From positions 70,724 through 134,723 of the forward strand of contig DAPJ01000028.1 in NCBI GenBank assembly GCA_002502095.1: DNA of 64,000 nucleotides, in the 5' to 3' direction. How positions within the stretch are numbered: position 1 is the first letter of the stretch; every line of letters starts with the position of its first letter. Below are positions 9,297 to 17,887 of the stretch, in pieces. The position numbers and the translations under genes were made by a program. The notes under the pieces are model-generated. The model saw only the letters and a list, made by a program, of their open reading frames with translations, was not told the DNA's origin and did not search any database. The stretch comes from Euryarchaeota archaeon UBA62. Its GTDB lineage: Archaea; Thermoplasmatota; Poseidoniia; Poseidoniales; Thalassarchaeaceae.

Positions 9297-9881
9297 ATGA
9301 ACATGGTTAGGATATTGTCGATACTTCCTGGTCTTGTGGGTAGCCTCTGCATACTGATAGTTCTGGGTAGCCTAGTTGGAATAAATGTGGAGAATTCACG
9401 TACAGACGTGCCCATCGTGCCTTGTACGGATGATTCGGTTGGCTGTCCTGTTGGAATGACCGGTGAAGACTTAGAAGTGCCTCCCGCATTCATGCTACTA
9501 GAAATAAGCATGAAGTTGGAATGGGACGAGCCAGACAGAAGCTGGATCGGTGTTGTAGATGCGAAGTATCAGGAAGATTGTCCTCCAGATTCTAACGGCC
9601 TAACATCTTGTACTTCTGATGATTTTGTTTTCATTGCAGGAGGTCCTGATTCACCGGATGGAAGTCTGGAGTTTGTACTAGAACCTGGCAAATATCGTTT
9701 TGTAACCGCTGGAAAGGATGGCTCCACTCTTGATGAACAATTGGTCACTATTGAGCCTGAAATACATCTAGCTGGATTTGTCGAAATACTACTTGCCGCT
9801 ATTGGATTGGCCCTGCTTCTAGGTGCAAGTGAGATGGCCTTTCCTCTCAGAGAAATGTGGAAGCGCTTTAGGGAAGCGTGA
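9297..9881 (+). CDS. Membrane protein of unknown function
   Basis: A 194-residue protein I do not recognise. A hydrophobic segment at residues about 5-26 could be a signal anchor. The middle, about residues 30-155, is polar and probably outside the membrane; it holds several Cys residues (PCTDDSVGCP, DCPPDSNGLTSC) that could pair as disulfides and a segment resembling a beta-sandwich (GSLEFVLEPGKYRFVTAG). A second membrane helix at about 160-180 is followed by a short basic tail. The ATG has GGAGGAG upstream. It continues the run from the UMP kinase gene. Confidence 0.7.
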   Translation: MNMVRILSILPGLVGSLCILIVLGSLVGINVENSRTDVPIVPCTDDSVGCPVGMTGEDLEVPPAFMLLEISMKLEWDEPDRSWIGVVDAKYQEDCPPDSNGLTSCTSDDFVFIAGGPDSPDGSLEFVLEPGKYRFVTAGKDGSTLDEQLVTIEPEIHLAGFVEILLAAIGLALLLGASEMAFPLREMWKRFREA

Positions 9882-9926
9882 ATTTAGCATAGATTGCTTG
9901 AATAACCTATTCCTATTCGCAGTGTT

Positions 9927-10043
9927 ATGGCTGACAGGTGTCCGGGGTGTGGTTCGAAAATGGATATCGGGGGCCTGCCTATCTCAATTGGTGGCTTCGA
10001 TATGTATTGCACAACGTGCGGACATATTTGGCACATAAACTAG
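9927..10043 (+). CDS. 38-residue zinc-ribbon miniprotein
   Basis: A very short reading frame, ATG to TAG, encoding 38 residues with two CxxC pairs: CPGC at residues 5-8 and CTTC at 28-31, separated by a Gly-rich segment (GGLPISIGGFD). That is the pattern of a minimal treble-clef or rubredoxin-like zinc knuckle. It ends CGHIWHIN, and its stop overlaps the 3' end of the convergent GTPase gene by 4 bases. The upstream region lacks a strong ribosome binding site. The regular Cys spacing and start/stop placement argue that it is real; function is unknown. Confidence 0.55.
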   Translation: MADRCPGCGSKMDIGGLPISIGGFDMYCTTCGHIWHIN

Positions 10044-11074
10044 GCCATATCGTTTCTAGGCCAGTCCTCGGGAAGGTTAAGAGGGTCAGATATTTCATCG
10101 GCAGCTATCATTTCAACGAGTCTTTCCCTCAGATGTTCCAGTCCTTCTCCAGTAATGGAGCTGATGGCAATTTTATCCTCTATTTCTGTAGATTTGTGCA
10201 AGTCAGATTTACTATGGACGACTAGAATTGCTCTCTCTGACATCAAGCCGCTTACTTCTTCGAGGAGATTCATTTGTTCTTCCAAACTAGTTGTTGCTTC
10301 TGGCGTTGGGTCTATCAAAAATAATAGTACATCGCCAACATTCTCTAAGGCCGCTATTGCCTGCATCTCGATATTATTTCTCTCAACCATTGGCCTATCC
10401 AGAAGACCGGGTGTGTCGACCATCTGGTATTTTCTTCTACGATGCATAAAATGACCCAGATGCAATTGCTTAGTTGTGAATGGATAAGCCGCTACCTCGG
10501 GCTCTCCACTTGATAGTGAAGTAATCAAGGCTGATTTACCAACATTGGGAGATCCGGCCACCACTATGCATGGTTCATTGGAATCTATGGAAGGTAACTT
10601 CCTTAGTATATCTCGTGCCTCTCCCAGCCATTCTATTTCAGGAGAAATTTGCTCTATAATAGATGAGAATCTACCATATGCAGATCTTCTTGCCTGATGA
10701 AATCCGTCAATGTCTCTTAGTCTCAGAATTTTTCTTTGTGTATCGGCGGCTATCGATCTTACTCTCTCAGCACCCCATTGAATAGCTCCCAGACTCTTTC
10801 TGTAATTGTCATTCCCAACCGCGGCATCTACAAGGGCTTGGTCAAATTCTGAAAGTGCATTCAGACTTGGCCATCTCTCAACATATGCTATGAGTGTGGT
10901 ATCAATTACTGATGCGGCTGACTGTACCATCTTGTTCATCTGTTTGCGAACTCTATGGTACTTGTCGGGATCTTCTACGGTATCCGACTGTTTACTGGCC
11001 TTTCTGAAAGCCTTATCAAGAATCTCATCTGTTTTTAGAACAGTCGGGATTTTCCTCCATTCGATAGATGCCAT
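10040..11074 (-). CDS. Nog1-type GTPase
   Basis: A TRAFAC GTPase of the Nog1/OBG group, associated in eukaryotes with large-subunit ribosome assembly and conserved in archaea. An N-terminal helical domain comes first (MASIEWRKIPTVLKTDEILDKA is the family's usual beginning, cited here in part). Then G1 is GSPNVGKSA, G2 YPFTTK, G3 DTPGLLDRP and G4 HSKSD. I choose the ATG at 11074 because the protein family starts there; a TTG at 11113 would add 13 unmatched residues. The gene stands alone on the minus strand. A role in 50S maturation is inferred from the family. Confidence 0.88.
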   Translation of the reverse strand: MASIEWRKIPTVLKTDEILDKAFRKASKQSDTVEDPDKYHRVRKQMNKMVQSAASVIDTTLIAYVERWPSLNALSEFDQALVDAAVGNDNYRKSLGAIQWGAERVRSIAADTQRKILRLRDIDGFHQARRSAYGRFSSIIEQISPEIEWLGEARDILRKLPSIDSNEPCIVVAGSPNVGKSALITSLSSGEPEVAAYPFTTKQLHLGHFMHRRRKYQMVDTPGLLDRPMVERNNIEMQAIAALENVGDVLLFLIDPTPEATTSLEEQMNLLEEVSGLMSERAILVVHSKSDLHKSTEIEDKIAISSITGEGLEHLRERLVEMIAADEISDPLNLPEDWPRNDMA

Positions 11075-11182
11075 GTGTCTTCCTGACTCTACGACCAGCC
11101 CATTCCTATTCAAGACAGTAGCCAGAAATTGTATGGATTTTCAAATCATGCACTTTTTCTATATGGACCTCGCCGTTAGCTC

Positions 11183-11620
11183 ATGCCTGACATATCCAGT
11201 ACACTGCCCGATTGGGCGATTAAGATTCATCAAGCCCATGGCTCTCCTAAATTAGATGATATTCAGGACGTGTTTCATGGACCTCTTTCTAGCCGAAGCG
11301 CGGGCCTGAGGAAAGATGATATCATTGAGATAATAATCGATTCAAGGGCAATTTCCTCAGATAGTGAAAGTATCGCCAGGGGGATGTTAATTGGAACTAC
11401 CAGGAATGCCGTAGAAATTATGGATGAAAACGGAGTTTTCAGATCTATAGCTCGAGATGTGATCGTAGAGGTAAGATTAATCGCGCACATGAGGGTTCCT
11501 TATCTGGAAGATAGGGAGATGATGACTTTCGAGAAAGAGGATATGAGGCGTAGATCGAGTATGCAGGAAAAGGCAGAGCAGATGGCTGATGGCGGAATGG
11601 ATAGTCACTTGTGGGGATGA
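11183..11620 (+). CDS. Conserved-looking protein of unknown function
   Basis: A 145-residue soluble protein that I do not recognise. After about 45 residues there is a beta-rich segment (LRKDDIIEIIIDSRAIS, then ARGMLIGTTRNAVEIMDENG and FRSIARDVIVEVRLIAHM) that could form a small SH3- or Sm-like barrel. The final 40 residues are charged and probably helical (EDREMMTFEKEDMRRRSS). It begins a plus-strand run with the pterin dehydratase, nitroreductase and quinone oxidoreductase genes and ends 4 bases before the next start. RNA binding would suit an Sm-like fold but is only a guess. Confidence 0.6.
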   Translation: MPDISSTLPDWAIKIHQAHGSPKLDDIQDVFHGPLSSRSAGLRKDDIIEIIIDSRAISSDSESIARGMLIGTTRNAVEIMDENGVFRSIARDVIVEVRLIAHMRVPYLEDREMMTFEKEDMRRRSSMQEKAEQMADGGMDSHLWG

Positions 11621-11624
11621 AAAA

Positions 11625-11954
11625 ATGGGTGGCTTAGAAAATAGAGAATGTGTGCCTTGTAGAGGAGGAGTCCCTCCTCTGAATGAAGAAGATGCGATGA
11701 AGTTGTTGGAGCAAATAGATGAGAATTGGGCGATAATTGATAATCGTCATATCGAGAGGTCTTGGACCTTCGAAGATTTCATGGGAGCATTAGAATTTGT
11801 AAATTCTGCCGGCGCAATATGTGAGAATGAAGATCATCATGCTGACTTTGAGTTTGGCTGGGGGAGAGTCAAGGTACTAATTTGGACTCACAAGATTAAC
11901 GGTCTGACCGAGTCAGATTTCATTTTGGCTGCTAAGTTAGACCTTCTGGACTAG
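11625..11954 (+). CDS. Pterin-4a-carbinolamine dehydratase
   Basis: A DCoH/PhhB-family protein of 109 residues that dehydrates 4a-hydroxytetrahydropterin in pterin recycling, or acts in a molybdopterin-linked role in organisms without aromatic hydroxylases. It has the typical start CVPCRGGVPPL, the segment WTFEDFMGALEFVN and the active-site motif ENEDHHADFEFGWGRV, where the paired His and the Asp correspond to the catalytic residues. I chose the ATG at 11625, preceded by GGGGATGAAAA, because the family's N-terminus starts there; a start at 11589 would overlap the previous gene. Confidence 0.9.
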   Translation: MGGLENRECVPCRGGVPPLNEEDAMKLLEQIDENWAIIDNRHIERSWTFEDFMGALEFVNSAGAICENEDHHADFEFGWGRVKVLIWTHKINGLTESDFILAAKLDLLD

Positions 11955-11962
11955 GAATTTTC

Positions 11963-12535
11963 ATGACTTCTGTGCAAGATATTCTGAATAGTAGAAGGAC
12001 TGTTTACAGATTCACCGAGAGAGTTGTAGAAGAGTCAAACCTTGAGATAGCGTTTGAGGCCGCTAGTAATGCCCCTTGCCATAAGCAAACACACCCCTGG
12101 AATTACTACGTATTGGGCCTAGAGACGAGGCGAAAGCTTCTACCAACGGTAATCTCAATGGCCAAAGAGAAGGCAAGTAAGGCAGGTGGTGACGGAGCTA
12201 ATCAATCTGTCAACAGAGCAGTTTCGAAGATTATGGATACCCCTGCCCTAATTGCAGTCACAACGAAACTAAGTCCTAAAGATTCATTCAGAGAGGAAGA
12301 GGACTATGCGGCAACTGTTTGTTCTTTGCATAATCTAGTACTTTCGCTTTGGGGCATGGGCATTGGAGCTCAGTGGAGTACTGGAAGCTTAACAAGGCAC
12401 CCCTCCACTTACAGTGTACTAGGGATTGACGGAGAAAAGGAGAGGGTTGTGGGATTTCTGAAGGCTGGCTATCCAGAATCTATACCCAAAATAGAAAAGA
12501 AGAGCTCTTCAGATATTAGGAAGTACCTTCCCTAG
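11963..12535 (+). CDS. Nitroreductase-family flavoprotein
   Basis: A 190-residue FMN-dependent NAD(P)H oxidoreductase of the nitroreductase superfamily. The N-terminal SRRTVYRFTER segment is the FMN-phosphate binding pattern (RRSxRxF type), followed by FEAASNAPCHKQTHPWNYYVL. The middle segment SLHNLVLSLWGMGIGAQWSTG binds the flavin at the dimer interface, and the end has VVGFLKAGYPE. It lies 8 bases after the pterin dehydratase gene and before a quinone oxidoreductase gene, so a shared redox role is possible. The physiological substrate is unknown. Confidence 0.88.
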   Translation: MTSVQDILNSRRTVYRFTERVVEESNLEIAFEAASNAPCHKQTHPWNYYVLGLETRRKLLPTVISMAKEKASKAGGDGANQSVNRAVSKIMDTPALIAVTTKLSPKDSFREEEDYAATVCSLHNLVLSLWGMGIGAQWSTGSLTRHPSTYSVLGIDGEKERVVGFLKAGYPESIPKIEKKSSSDIRKYLP

Positions 12536-12549
12536 AAAATGGTGTTAAT

Positions 12550-13572
12550 ATGAAGAAGGTAATTTACCCAAAGATTGGAGGCGTTGATTCTATAGAAATA
12601 ATCGAGGCAGAGGAGCCACTGGCTACCAAAGGGGGGGTGGTAGTCAGAATTCACAGAGCGGGCATAAATTTTGCAGATTTGATGATGAGGCAAGGACTAT
12701 ACGGATCAAATCCAGATTTTCCATTTACCCCTGGCTATGAGGCATCTGGAGTAATAACGAGTATAGGTGAAGGAGTTGATGAGTTTGAGGTTGGAGAAAG
12801 GGTTCTAGCCATGACTGGATTTGGAGGTTATTCTGAGAAGGTCTCAATCCCCAGTACCAGAGTATTCAAGTTACCAGATTCTGTAACTTTCGATCAGGCC
12901 GCCGCGATTCCCGTTACATATGGTACCGCATACCATATGCTATTCCACCTAGGAAGGATATCTCCTGGAGATTCAGTTCTAATCCATCATGCCGCTGGAG
13001 GCGTCGGAACTGCAGTTGCTCAATTGTGTAAAGTCGCGGGAGCCTCGATAGTAATAGGAACGGCCTCCAAATCTAAGAAAGATTTTGTAGAGTCTATAGG
13101 AGTCAAGTTTGTAGACAGGGAATCAGAAGATTTTGTCAAGATTTGCAAAGAGATGACTGACGGAAAGGGCGTTCATCACGCCATTGATCCTGTTGGGGGG
13201 AGTAATCTAATGAGATCTTACAAGGCTACTAGAAGAGGCGGGAAGGTATACTTCTTTGGTGCTTCATCTGCAGTTAAGGGAGATAGGAGATCACTTATCG
13301 CAGCTGTTAGGATGTGGTTTAATACTCCTAAATTTGATCCAATTAAGATGATGTCATCAAATAAGGCTGTTTTCGGGGTACATATGGGACTTTTGGATGA
13401 TGACAAGATTTTCGCGGGCCATCTAAACGCACTTTCTAAGATGCTAGAAAATAACGAAATTAATCCCGTCATAGATAGTATTTGGAGATTTGAAAACGTT
13501 GCCGAGGCCCAGATGCACATGCATGATCGCAAGAACCGTGGGAAAATACTTCTTGATTTCGCCCCAGAGTAA
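12550..13572 (+). CDS. NADPH:quinone oxidoreductase-like MDR protein
   Basis: A 340-residue medium-chain dehydrogenase/reductase of the quinone oxidoreductase/VAT-1-like group, without catalytic zinc. It has the GroES-like N-terminal domain (HRAGINFADLMMRQGLYG, FTPGYEASGVI) and a Rossmann domain with the nucleotide loop HHAAGGVGTAVAQLC, and it lacks the Cys ligands of zinc alcohol dehydrogenases. VFGVHMGLL and RGKILLDF near the C-terminus are typical of VAT-1-like proteins. It likely reduces quinones or alpha,beta-unsaturated carbonyls with NADPH. It ends directly against the convergent aIF2-beta gene with no spacer. Confidence 0.88.
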   Translation: MKKVIYPKIGGVDSIEIIEAEEPLATKGGVVVRIHRAGINFADLMMRQGLYGSNPDFPFTPGYEASGVITSIGEGVDEFEVGERVLAMTGFGGYSEKVSIPSTRVFKLPDSVTFDQAAAIPVTYGTAYHMLFHLGRISPGDSVLIHHAAGGVGTAVAQLCKVAGASIVIGTASKSKKDFVESIGVKFVDRESEDFVKICKEMTDGKGVHHAIDPVGGSNLMRSYKATRRGGKVYFFGASSAVKGDRRSLIAAVRMWFNTPKFDPIKMMSSNKAVFGVHMGLLDDDKIFAGHLNALSKMLENNEINPVIDSIWRFENVAEAQMHMHDRKNRGKILLDFAPE

Positions 13573-13983
13573 TCATAGCCTAACAGGTCTTGTGGCGCCA
13601 CAAGCTTGGCATTTCAACAGAGTGGTTCTGTCCTCTTTGATGAATCTCGTATCAGGTGCTCTACATTGATTACAAAGTATGTACGTCTTGACATAACTCA
13701 CCAGTTTTTCCTTGATTCTCTTAGGTGGGACTCTTCCCTTGAGCATTATTCTTGATTGCTCCCTAGTTCCTGAAGTTCCTAGTTCATTGAGAAGATACTG
13801 ATAGACATGATTTGCGTCCCTATCCATCGCATCTACAACGTCTGAGAAGTTTCTCAGAATAGTCTGACTACCCTCAATCAATATTTCTGGCTCCGGCATA
13901 GTCCATCTAGACCTCTGACTAATTCCTTCTGGAATTCTTTCACGAGCTCTGTCAAGAAGATCTTCGTAGTCGAAACCACCCAT
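13573..13983 (-). CDS. Translation initiation factor aIF2 subunit beta
   Basis: The beta subunit of the heterotrimeric aIF2 that delivers initiator Met-tRNA to the ribosome. From the ATG at 13983 it has 136 residues, the usual archaeal length: a short N-terminal helix (FDYEDLLDRARERIP), the central domain (ILIEGSQTILRNFSDVV; GTSGTREQSRIMLKGR) and a C-terminal zinc ribbon with CNQC and CQAC. A TTG at 14040 in frame would add 19 residues without family support. It is divergent from dut, and the roughly 90-base spacer would hold both promoters if the shorter start is right. Confidence 0.92.
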   Translation of the reverse strand: MGGFDYEDLLDRARERIPEGISQRSRWTMPEPEILIEGSQTILRNFSDVVDAMDRDANHVYQYLLNELGTSGTREQSRIMLKGRVPPKRIKEKLVSYVKTYILCNQCRAPDTRFIKEDRTTLLKCQACGATRPVRL

Positions 13984-14070
13984 AATGTTCCGAACATACC
14001 ACTCCTTTTCACCCCACCGGGAGATACGGGTATCGGGCAAGGTAAAATCTTGATACCTCTGGGGGGGGTC

Positions 14071-14520
14071 ATGGATGAGTCGTTAGAGGTCATGGTTGCT
14101 CGGATGGATGACGGTGCGAGACTGCCTACTAGAGGTAGTGAATACGCTGCTGGATGGGATCTTTATGCCTTAGAGGAGTATGTAGTTCCATTTAGGAAGA
14201 GTGTCAAACTACGTACCGGACTAAGAGTGGCAATCCCTGTAGGATATGAGGGGCAAGTTAGAGCTAGATCGTCCTTGGGTTCCAAGGGCCTTATTCTGCC
14301 CCATAGCATAGGAACTATTGATGCGGACTACAGAGGGGAGTTGTTTGTCCTCATGACTTGGATTGGAGAAGGAGAGTCATATAGAGTAAAGGCAGGAGAG
14401 AGAATCGCCCAGCTGTTGATCTCCCCCATACCTGAAGTATCGTTCAAGGAGGTTTCAGTCGAGCAACTTGGAGATACCAAGAGAGGAGATGGGGGATTCG
14501 GCAGTACCGGTCGTTTCTAG
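14071..14520 (+). CDS. dut: dUTP diphosphatase
   Basis: Trimeric dUTPase that hydrolyses dUTP to dUMP and keeps uracil out of DNA. The 149-residue protein shows the five motifs in order: AAGWDLYA (1), RARSSLGSKGL (2), GTIDADYRGEL with the catalytic Asp and Tyr (3), RIAQLLISPI (4) and the flexible Gly-rich GDGGFGSTGR at the C-terminus (5). The ATG at 14071 follows a G-rich ribosome binding site (GGGGGGGTC); a TTG at 14050 is in frame but less likely. It is followed after about 70 bases by a PRPP-binding regulator. Confidence 0.95.
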   Translation: MDESLEVMVARMDDGARLPTRGSEYAAGWDLYALEEYVVPFRKSVKLRTGLRVAIPVGYEGQVRARSSLGSKGLILPHSIGTIDADYRGELFVLMTWIGEGESYRVKAGERIAQLLISPIPEVSFKEVSVEQLGDTKRGDGGFGSTGRF

Positions 14521-14589
14521 ATATCTGTAACTAGTTAATTTCTATACTGTATTCTCAATAGGTTCATAGGAAGCGGATAGTGTCCCAGT

Positions 14590-15174
14590 ATGATGACAAG
14601 TAGCGTGGATGATTTACGGGCCACTGTTGAAGAATTACGTTCTAAGGGACTCAATACCCAGCAGATAGCTGATGAGATGTCTCTTTCCCAGACCACTATT
14701 AAGTGGCTTTCCTCAGGAGGGGTGGGCTCTGAAGATAGACCAGATGATATCAGAGTTGGTTGGAGGTCGATTGCAGTTAAGGCTGGAAGGATAGAGGCAA
14801 TTTCGTACGTCTTCTGCGATATTTTAGAAGAGGAAATTGGAGATGATGTGGATACCATAGTCGGTATCAGCATTAATGGAATCGCGTTTGCTCAAGCCAT
14901 AGGTGGACAGTTAGATCTTGACTTAGCCGTCAGCAGGAGTATTAGTGAAGATGGAGGAGGACATATTTCCGAAGTTTTCGCCGATGTTGAAGGCAAGAGA
15001 TGTGTCGTAGTTGATGACGTACTCTCTGGAGGTACGACAATGACCAAGACAGTGAATAATCTAAGAGCTGCTGGTGCTGACGTGAAGTTATGCATGGTTC
15101 TTGCCAATAAGTCCCACAGGAATGAAATCGAGGGAGTACCTCTGCGTGGACTTGTCAGAGTAGTGACTGTCTGA
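14590..15174 (+). CDS. gfcR: HTH - phosphoribosyltransferase-fold regulator (GfcR-like)
   Basis: A 194-residue protein with an N-terminal helix-turn-helix (residues about 21-41, LNTQQIADEMSLSQTTIKWL) joined to a type I phosphoribosyltransferase domain whose PRPP loop is VVVDDVLSGGTT (about 139-150). This architecture is that of the archaeal orotate-phosphoribosyltransferase-like regulators, exemplified by GfcR of haloarchaea, where it controls sugar catabolism. It is therefore more likely a PRPP-sensing transcription factor than a biosynthetic PyrE. Two ATGs (14590, 14593) are equally plausible starts. lysS begins 9 bases after it; that placement does not indicate its target genes. Confidence 0.82.
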   Translation: MMTSSVDDLRATVEELRSKGLNTQQIADEMSLSQTTIKWLSSGGVGSEDRPDDIRVGWRSIAVKAGRIEAISYVFCDILEEEIGDDVDTIVGISINGIAFAQAIGGQLDLDLAVSRSISEDGGGHISEVFADVEGKRCVVVDDVLSGGTTMTKTVNNLRAAGADVKLCMVLANKSHRNEIEGVPLRGLVRVVTV

Positions 15175-15183
15175 GGAAGAGAA

Positions 15184-16752
15184 ATGCACTGGGCAGATTT
15201 CAGAGCTCAGAGATTATCTGAGAGGGACGTACCACAGGTAATTGTCTCCGGCATAACTCCCTCGGGAGAATTCCATATTGGCCATCTTAGAGAAATTCTT
15301 ACTGCTGAGATGATACATAGGGCATGTCTAGATGCTGGACTTGATTCCAGATATGTCTTCATAGTTGATTCTATGGATCCATTACGAAGAGTGTATGACT
15401 TTCTATCTCCTGAATATGAGAAATATATTGGTGTTCCTCTTGCTTACATCCCATCCCCTAATCCTGATGGGACGCCGAGTACCGGTTCAGTAAGCTATGC
15501 TGAATACTTCTTGAATCCATTTTTAGAATCCCTGAGAGAGATAGGGGTATTTCCAGAGATAGAGATGAATCATGAGGCTTACGAAGATGGAAGATTCTCA
15601 GAAAAGATTGATCAGGCCATCTGTAATAGAAAGGAAATTAGGGAGATAATAATGACAGTATCCGGGAGAGAGCTTCCTGAAGACTGGTTCCCCTATAGCC
15701 CTCGTGGGCCAAACGGAAGTATGGATGGGGTCAAAGTAACTGATTACGAATATCCCTTTGTTTCCTGGGTGAATGAAGACGGAGTCACAGGGACCGCAGA
15801 TATCAGGAAGGCCGATGGGAAAATGCCATGGAGGATTGATTGGGCGGCCCGCTGGATAATCCATCAAGTAACCTGTGAGCCGGCTGGTAAAGATCATGGC
15901 GCGGCTGGAGGTAGTTTTGATACTGGGATACCGATTTGTGAGGTTCTTGGTGGGATTCCTCCTGAGAAGATAGTTTACGAGTGGATTCAACTCAAGGGAA
16001 TGGGGCCGATGTCTAGCTCATCAGGAGTCACAATAGGGCCGATGGAAGCCCTCTCTCTAGTACCTCCTGAAATCCTTCGATATGTTATAGCCAGGAGTAA
16101 GATTGGGAGACATATTGAGTTCGATACAGGATCGGCCTTGTTTGAGATGGCAGATGAGTACGAGCGCCTCCTTTCTAGGGTTGAAACTGGAGAGATATCA
16201 AAGCGTATGCAGACAAGAATCGATACTAGGAAAGGAGCCCTTAGGTTGAGTCAGGTAGTAAGGAACTCCGACCCGTCTGACTCCATCGCAGGTGTTTCTT
16301 TCAGGCATCTATCAATGCTTGCACAGATCAAGTCTTCTGATGAGGAGGTCTGGGAATCTCTGAGAAATAGTGGGCATCTGTCTGGAAATCCCAGTGATTC
16401 ATTAGTAGTCAGATTAACTAAGATGAGAAATTGGATAGGTGGAAGTCACTTTCCAGAAGATGCCCGGATAATAATCCAGTCAGTAATTGGAGATGATTTC
16501 AGAGAAAATACCTCAGAGGAACAGAAGATCTTCCTTAGAAGGTTGAGTAAATCTCTGGAGGATTGCGAGTGGAACCAGGATTCCATTAGAGAGGTTATTA
16601 GGGAGTGTACTAGTATTTGTGAACTGGTTCCTAGAGATGGTTTCTCATCACTATACTGGGCACTACTTGGCAGGGGCCACGGACCTAGGGCATCGGCCTT
16701 AATTTCAGAAATGGACAAGAGAGTATTGATTGATCTTCTGTCTGGAGTGTGA
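15184..16752 (+). CDS. lysS: Lysyl-tRNA synthetase, class I
   Basis: Class I LysRS, the archaeal type that is structurally unrelated to the class II enzyme of most bacteria. The 522-residue protein has the HIGH motif in SGEFHIGHLREIL (about residues 28-40), the lysine-pocket region VFIVDSMDPLRRVYDF, and a KMSKS-equivalent MSSSSG near residue 277. A helical anticodon-binding C-terminal domain follows. Its start has GAGGAAGAG just upstream, and its stop overlaps a GTG at the start of the next frame. It probably shares a transcript with the upstream regulator and downstream DUF2071 genes. Confidence 0.93.
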   Translation: MHWADFRAQRLSERDVPQVIVSGITPSGEFHIGHLREILTAEMIHRACLDAGLDSRYVFIVDSMDPLRRVYDFLSPEYEKYIGVPLAYIPSPNPDGTPSTGSVSYAEYFLNPFLESLREIGVFPEIEMNHEAYEDGRFSEKIDQAICNRKEIREIIMTVSGRELPEDWFPYSPRGPNGSMDGVKVTDYEYPFVSWVNEDGVTGTADIRKADGKMPWRIDWAARWIIHQVTCEPAGKDHGAAGGSFDTGIPICEVLGGIPPEKIVYEWIQLKGMGPMSSSSGVTIGPMEALSLVPPEILRYVIARSKIGRHIEFDTGSALFEMADEYERLLSRVETGEISKRMQTRIDTRKGALRLSQVVRNSDPSDSIAGVSFRHLSMLAQIKSSDEEVWESLRNSGHLSGNPSDSLVVRLTKMRNWIGGSHFPEDARIIIQSVIGDDFRENTSEEQKIFLRRLSKSLEDCEWNQDSIREVIRECTSICELVPRDGFSSLYWALLGRGHGPRASALISEMDKRVLIDLLSGV

Positions 16753-16763
16753 AGGGCTTAACC

Positions 16764-17486
16764 ATGAGATCTGATCATCTACCATTCCCAATGCCTGAAC
16801 GTCCTCATTCTTTGGTTCAGGAGTGGAAGAATCTCACATTCATGCACTGGGAGGTTGACCCAGTGAAGCTAGCCAAGTATATTCCAGATGGCTTGGAAAT
16901 AGATTTATTCGAGGGCAGAGCATTCATCGGAACAATTCCATTCATAATGGCCAATGTCAGACCTAGAATGACTTTTCCTATACCGGGAGTCTCCACCTTT
17001 CCTGAGATTAATATCAGAACCTACGTGAGAAATGGGAGTCGTGCTGGTGTTCTTTTCTTGACACTTGAAGCTCAGAGTCTGATTACTTGCTCCTATGCGA
17101 CAAGAGCCTACGGGCTACCATATAGGTACTCAATAGCAAATGTTCGGTCACAAGATGGGAAATACAGGTGGAACGCCTGTAGAAAGGATGGCAGTCACGA
17201 GATTATCGGTGAATGTACGTGGGATGAGCAGGAGGAAGTAGCTGAGAAGGGGACACTGGAAGAATTTCTCTTTGAGAGGTATTGCTTGTACACCATACAC
17301 AGGGGAAATTTGTGTATAGCTTACACACAGCATGAGCCTTGGAAATTTGGTACTGGCGAAGTAAAGTTGGAGTCTAACACACTTACCGATGAGTTCGACT
17401 TGGGCATAGGTAATGTGCTATTACCTGACTTAGTACATGTTTCGGAAGGGGTGTATGTGAAGACTTGGTCGACAGAGGTGGTCTAG
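16764..17486 (+). CDS. DUF2071-family protein (YqjF-like)
   Basis: A 240-residue protein of the DUF2071 (YqjF) family. The defining pattern is present: FMHWEVDPVKLAKYIPDGLEI-type N-terminus, then AFIGTIPFIMANVRPR, NIRTYVRNGSRAGVLFLTL and GLPYRYS, with the conserved aromatic residues. The family is widespread in bacteria and archaea and has no established biochemical role; a lipocalin-like or acetoacetate-decarboxylase-like barrel has been suggested. I prefer the ATG at 16764 to a GTG at 16749 that overlaps lysS. The next gene overlaps its stop by one base (TAGTG). Confidence 0.85.
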   Translation: MRSDHLPFPMPERPHSLVQEWKNLTFMHWEVDPVKLAKYIPDGLEIDLFEGRAFIGTIPFIMANVRPRMTFPIPGVSTFPEINIRTYVRNGSRAGVLFLTLEAQSLITCSYATRAYGLPYRYSIANVRSQDGKYRWNACRKDGSHEIIGECTWDEQEEVAEKGTLEEFLFERYCLYTIHRGNLCIAYTQHEPWKFGTGEVKLESNTLTDEFDLGIGNVLLPDLVHVSEGVYVKTWSTEVV

Positions 17487-17878
17487 TGGTTCTTGATGAG
17501 AGTCGTGATGTATTAATTCTAGACGGGGACTGTGGCCTATGCCATCGCCTGGCAGAATTCGTCGATAAACGAATTATGGATAGGGAACTGTTGGCATTCA
17601 GACCTGGTAATTCTGAAGATGCTGAATTACTGTTTTCTAAGATGCGTGAGTCAATAAGAAGTGCAGATACGGTATATCTAGTCAGAGAGGGAAGGACATA
17701 CATCCGTTCCGCCGCTGCGATACGCTGTCTTCTTTACATGAGAGCACACTGGAGATTATTATTTCCGGTATTATGGATTATACCCCTTCCAATTAGAGAC
17801 CTAGTATATCGAATAGTTGCTAGATACAGGCATCTTTTCTTCGAGCGCCCTGAGTACTGTAGTTTTAGAATAGACTAG
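17486..17878 (+). CDS. DCC-family thiol-disulfide oxidoreductase-like protein (DUF393)
   Basis: A 130-residue protein of the DCC family, named for the N-terminal DGDCGLC motif, here at residues about 13-19 with a CxxC redox-type pair. The family has a thioredoxin-like fold and is assumed to be a thiol-disulfide oxidoreductase; substrates are unknown. A hydrophobic stretch near the end (LLFPVLWIIPLPIRDLVY) is usual in the family. The start is the GTG at 17486, which shares its G with the previous stop and has AGAGGTGG 4 bases upstream. It is probably cotranslated with the DUF2071 gene. Confidence 0.85.
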   Translation: MVLDESRDVLILDGDCGLCHRLAEFVDKRIMDRELLAFRPGNSEDAELLFSKMRESIRSADTVYLVREGRTYIRSAAAIRCLLYMRAHWRLLFPVLWIIPLPIRDLVYRIVARYRHLFFERPEYCSFRID

Positions 17879-17887
17879 GTGAAGTAG

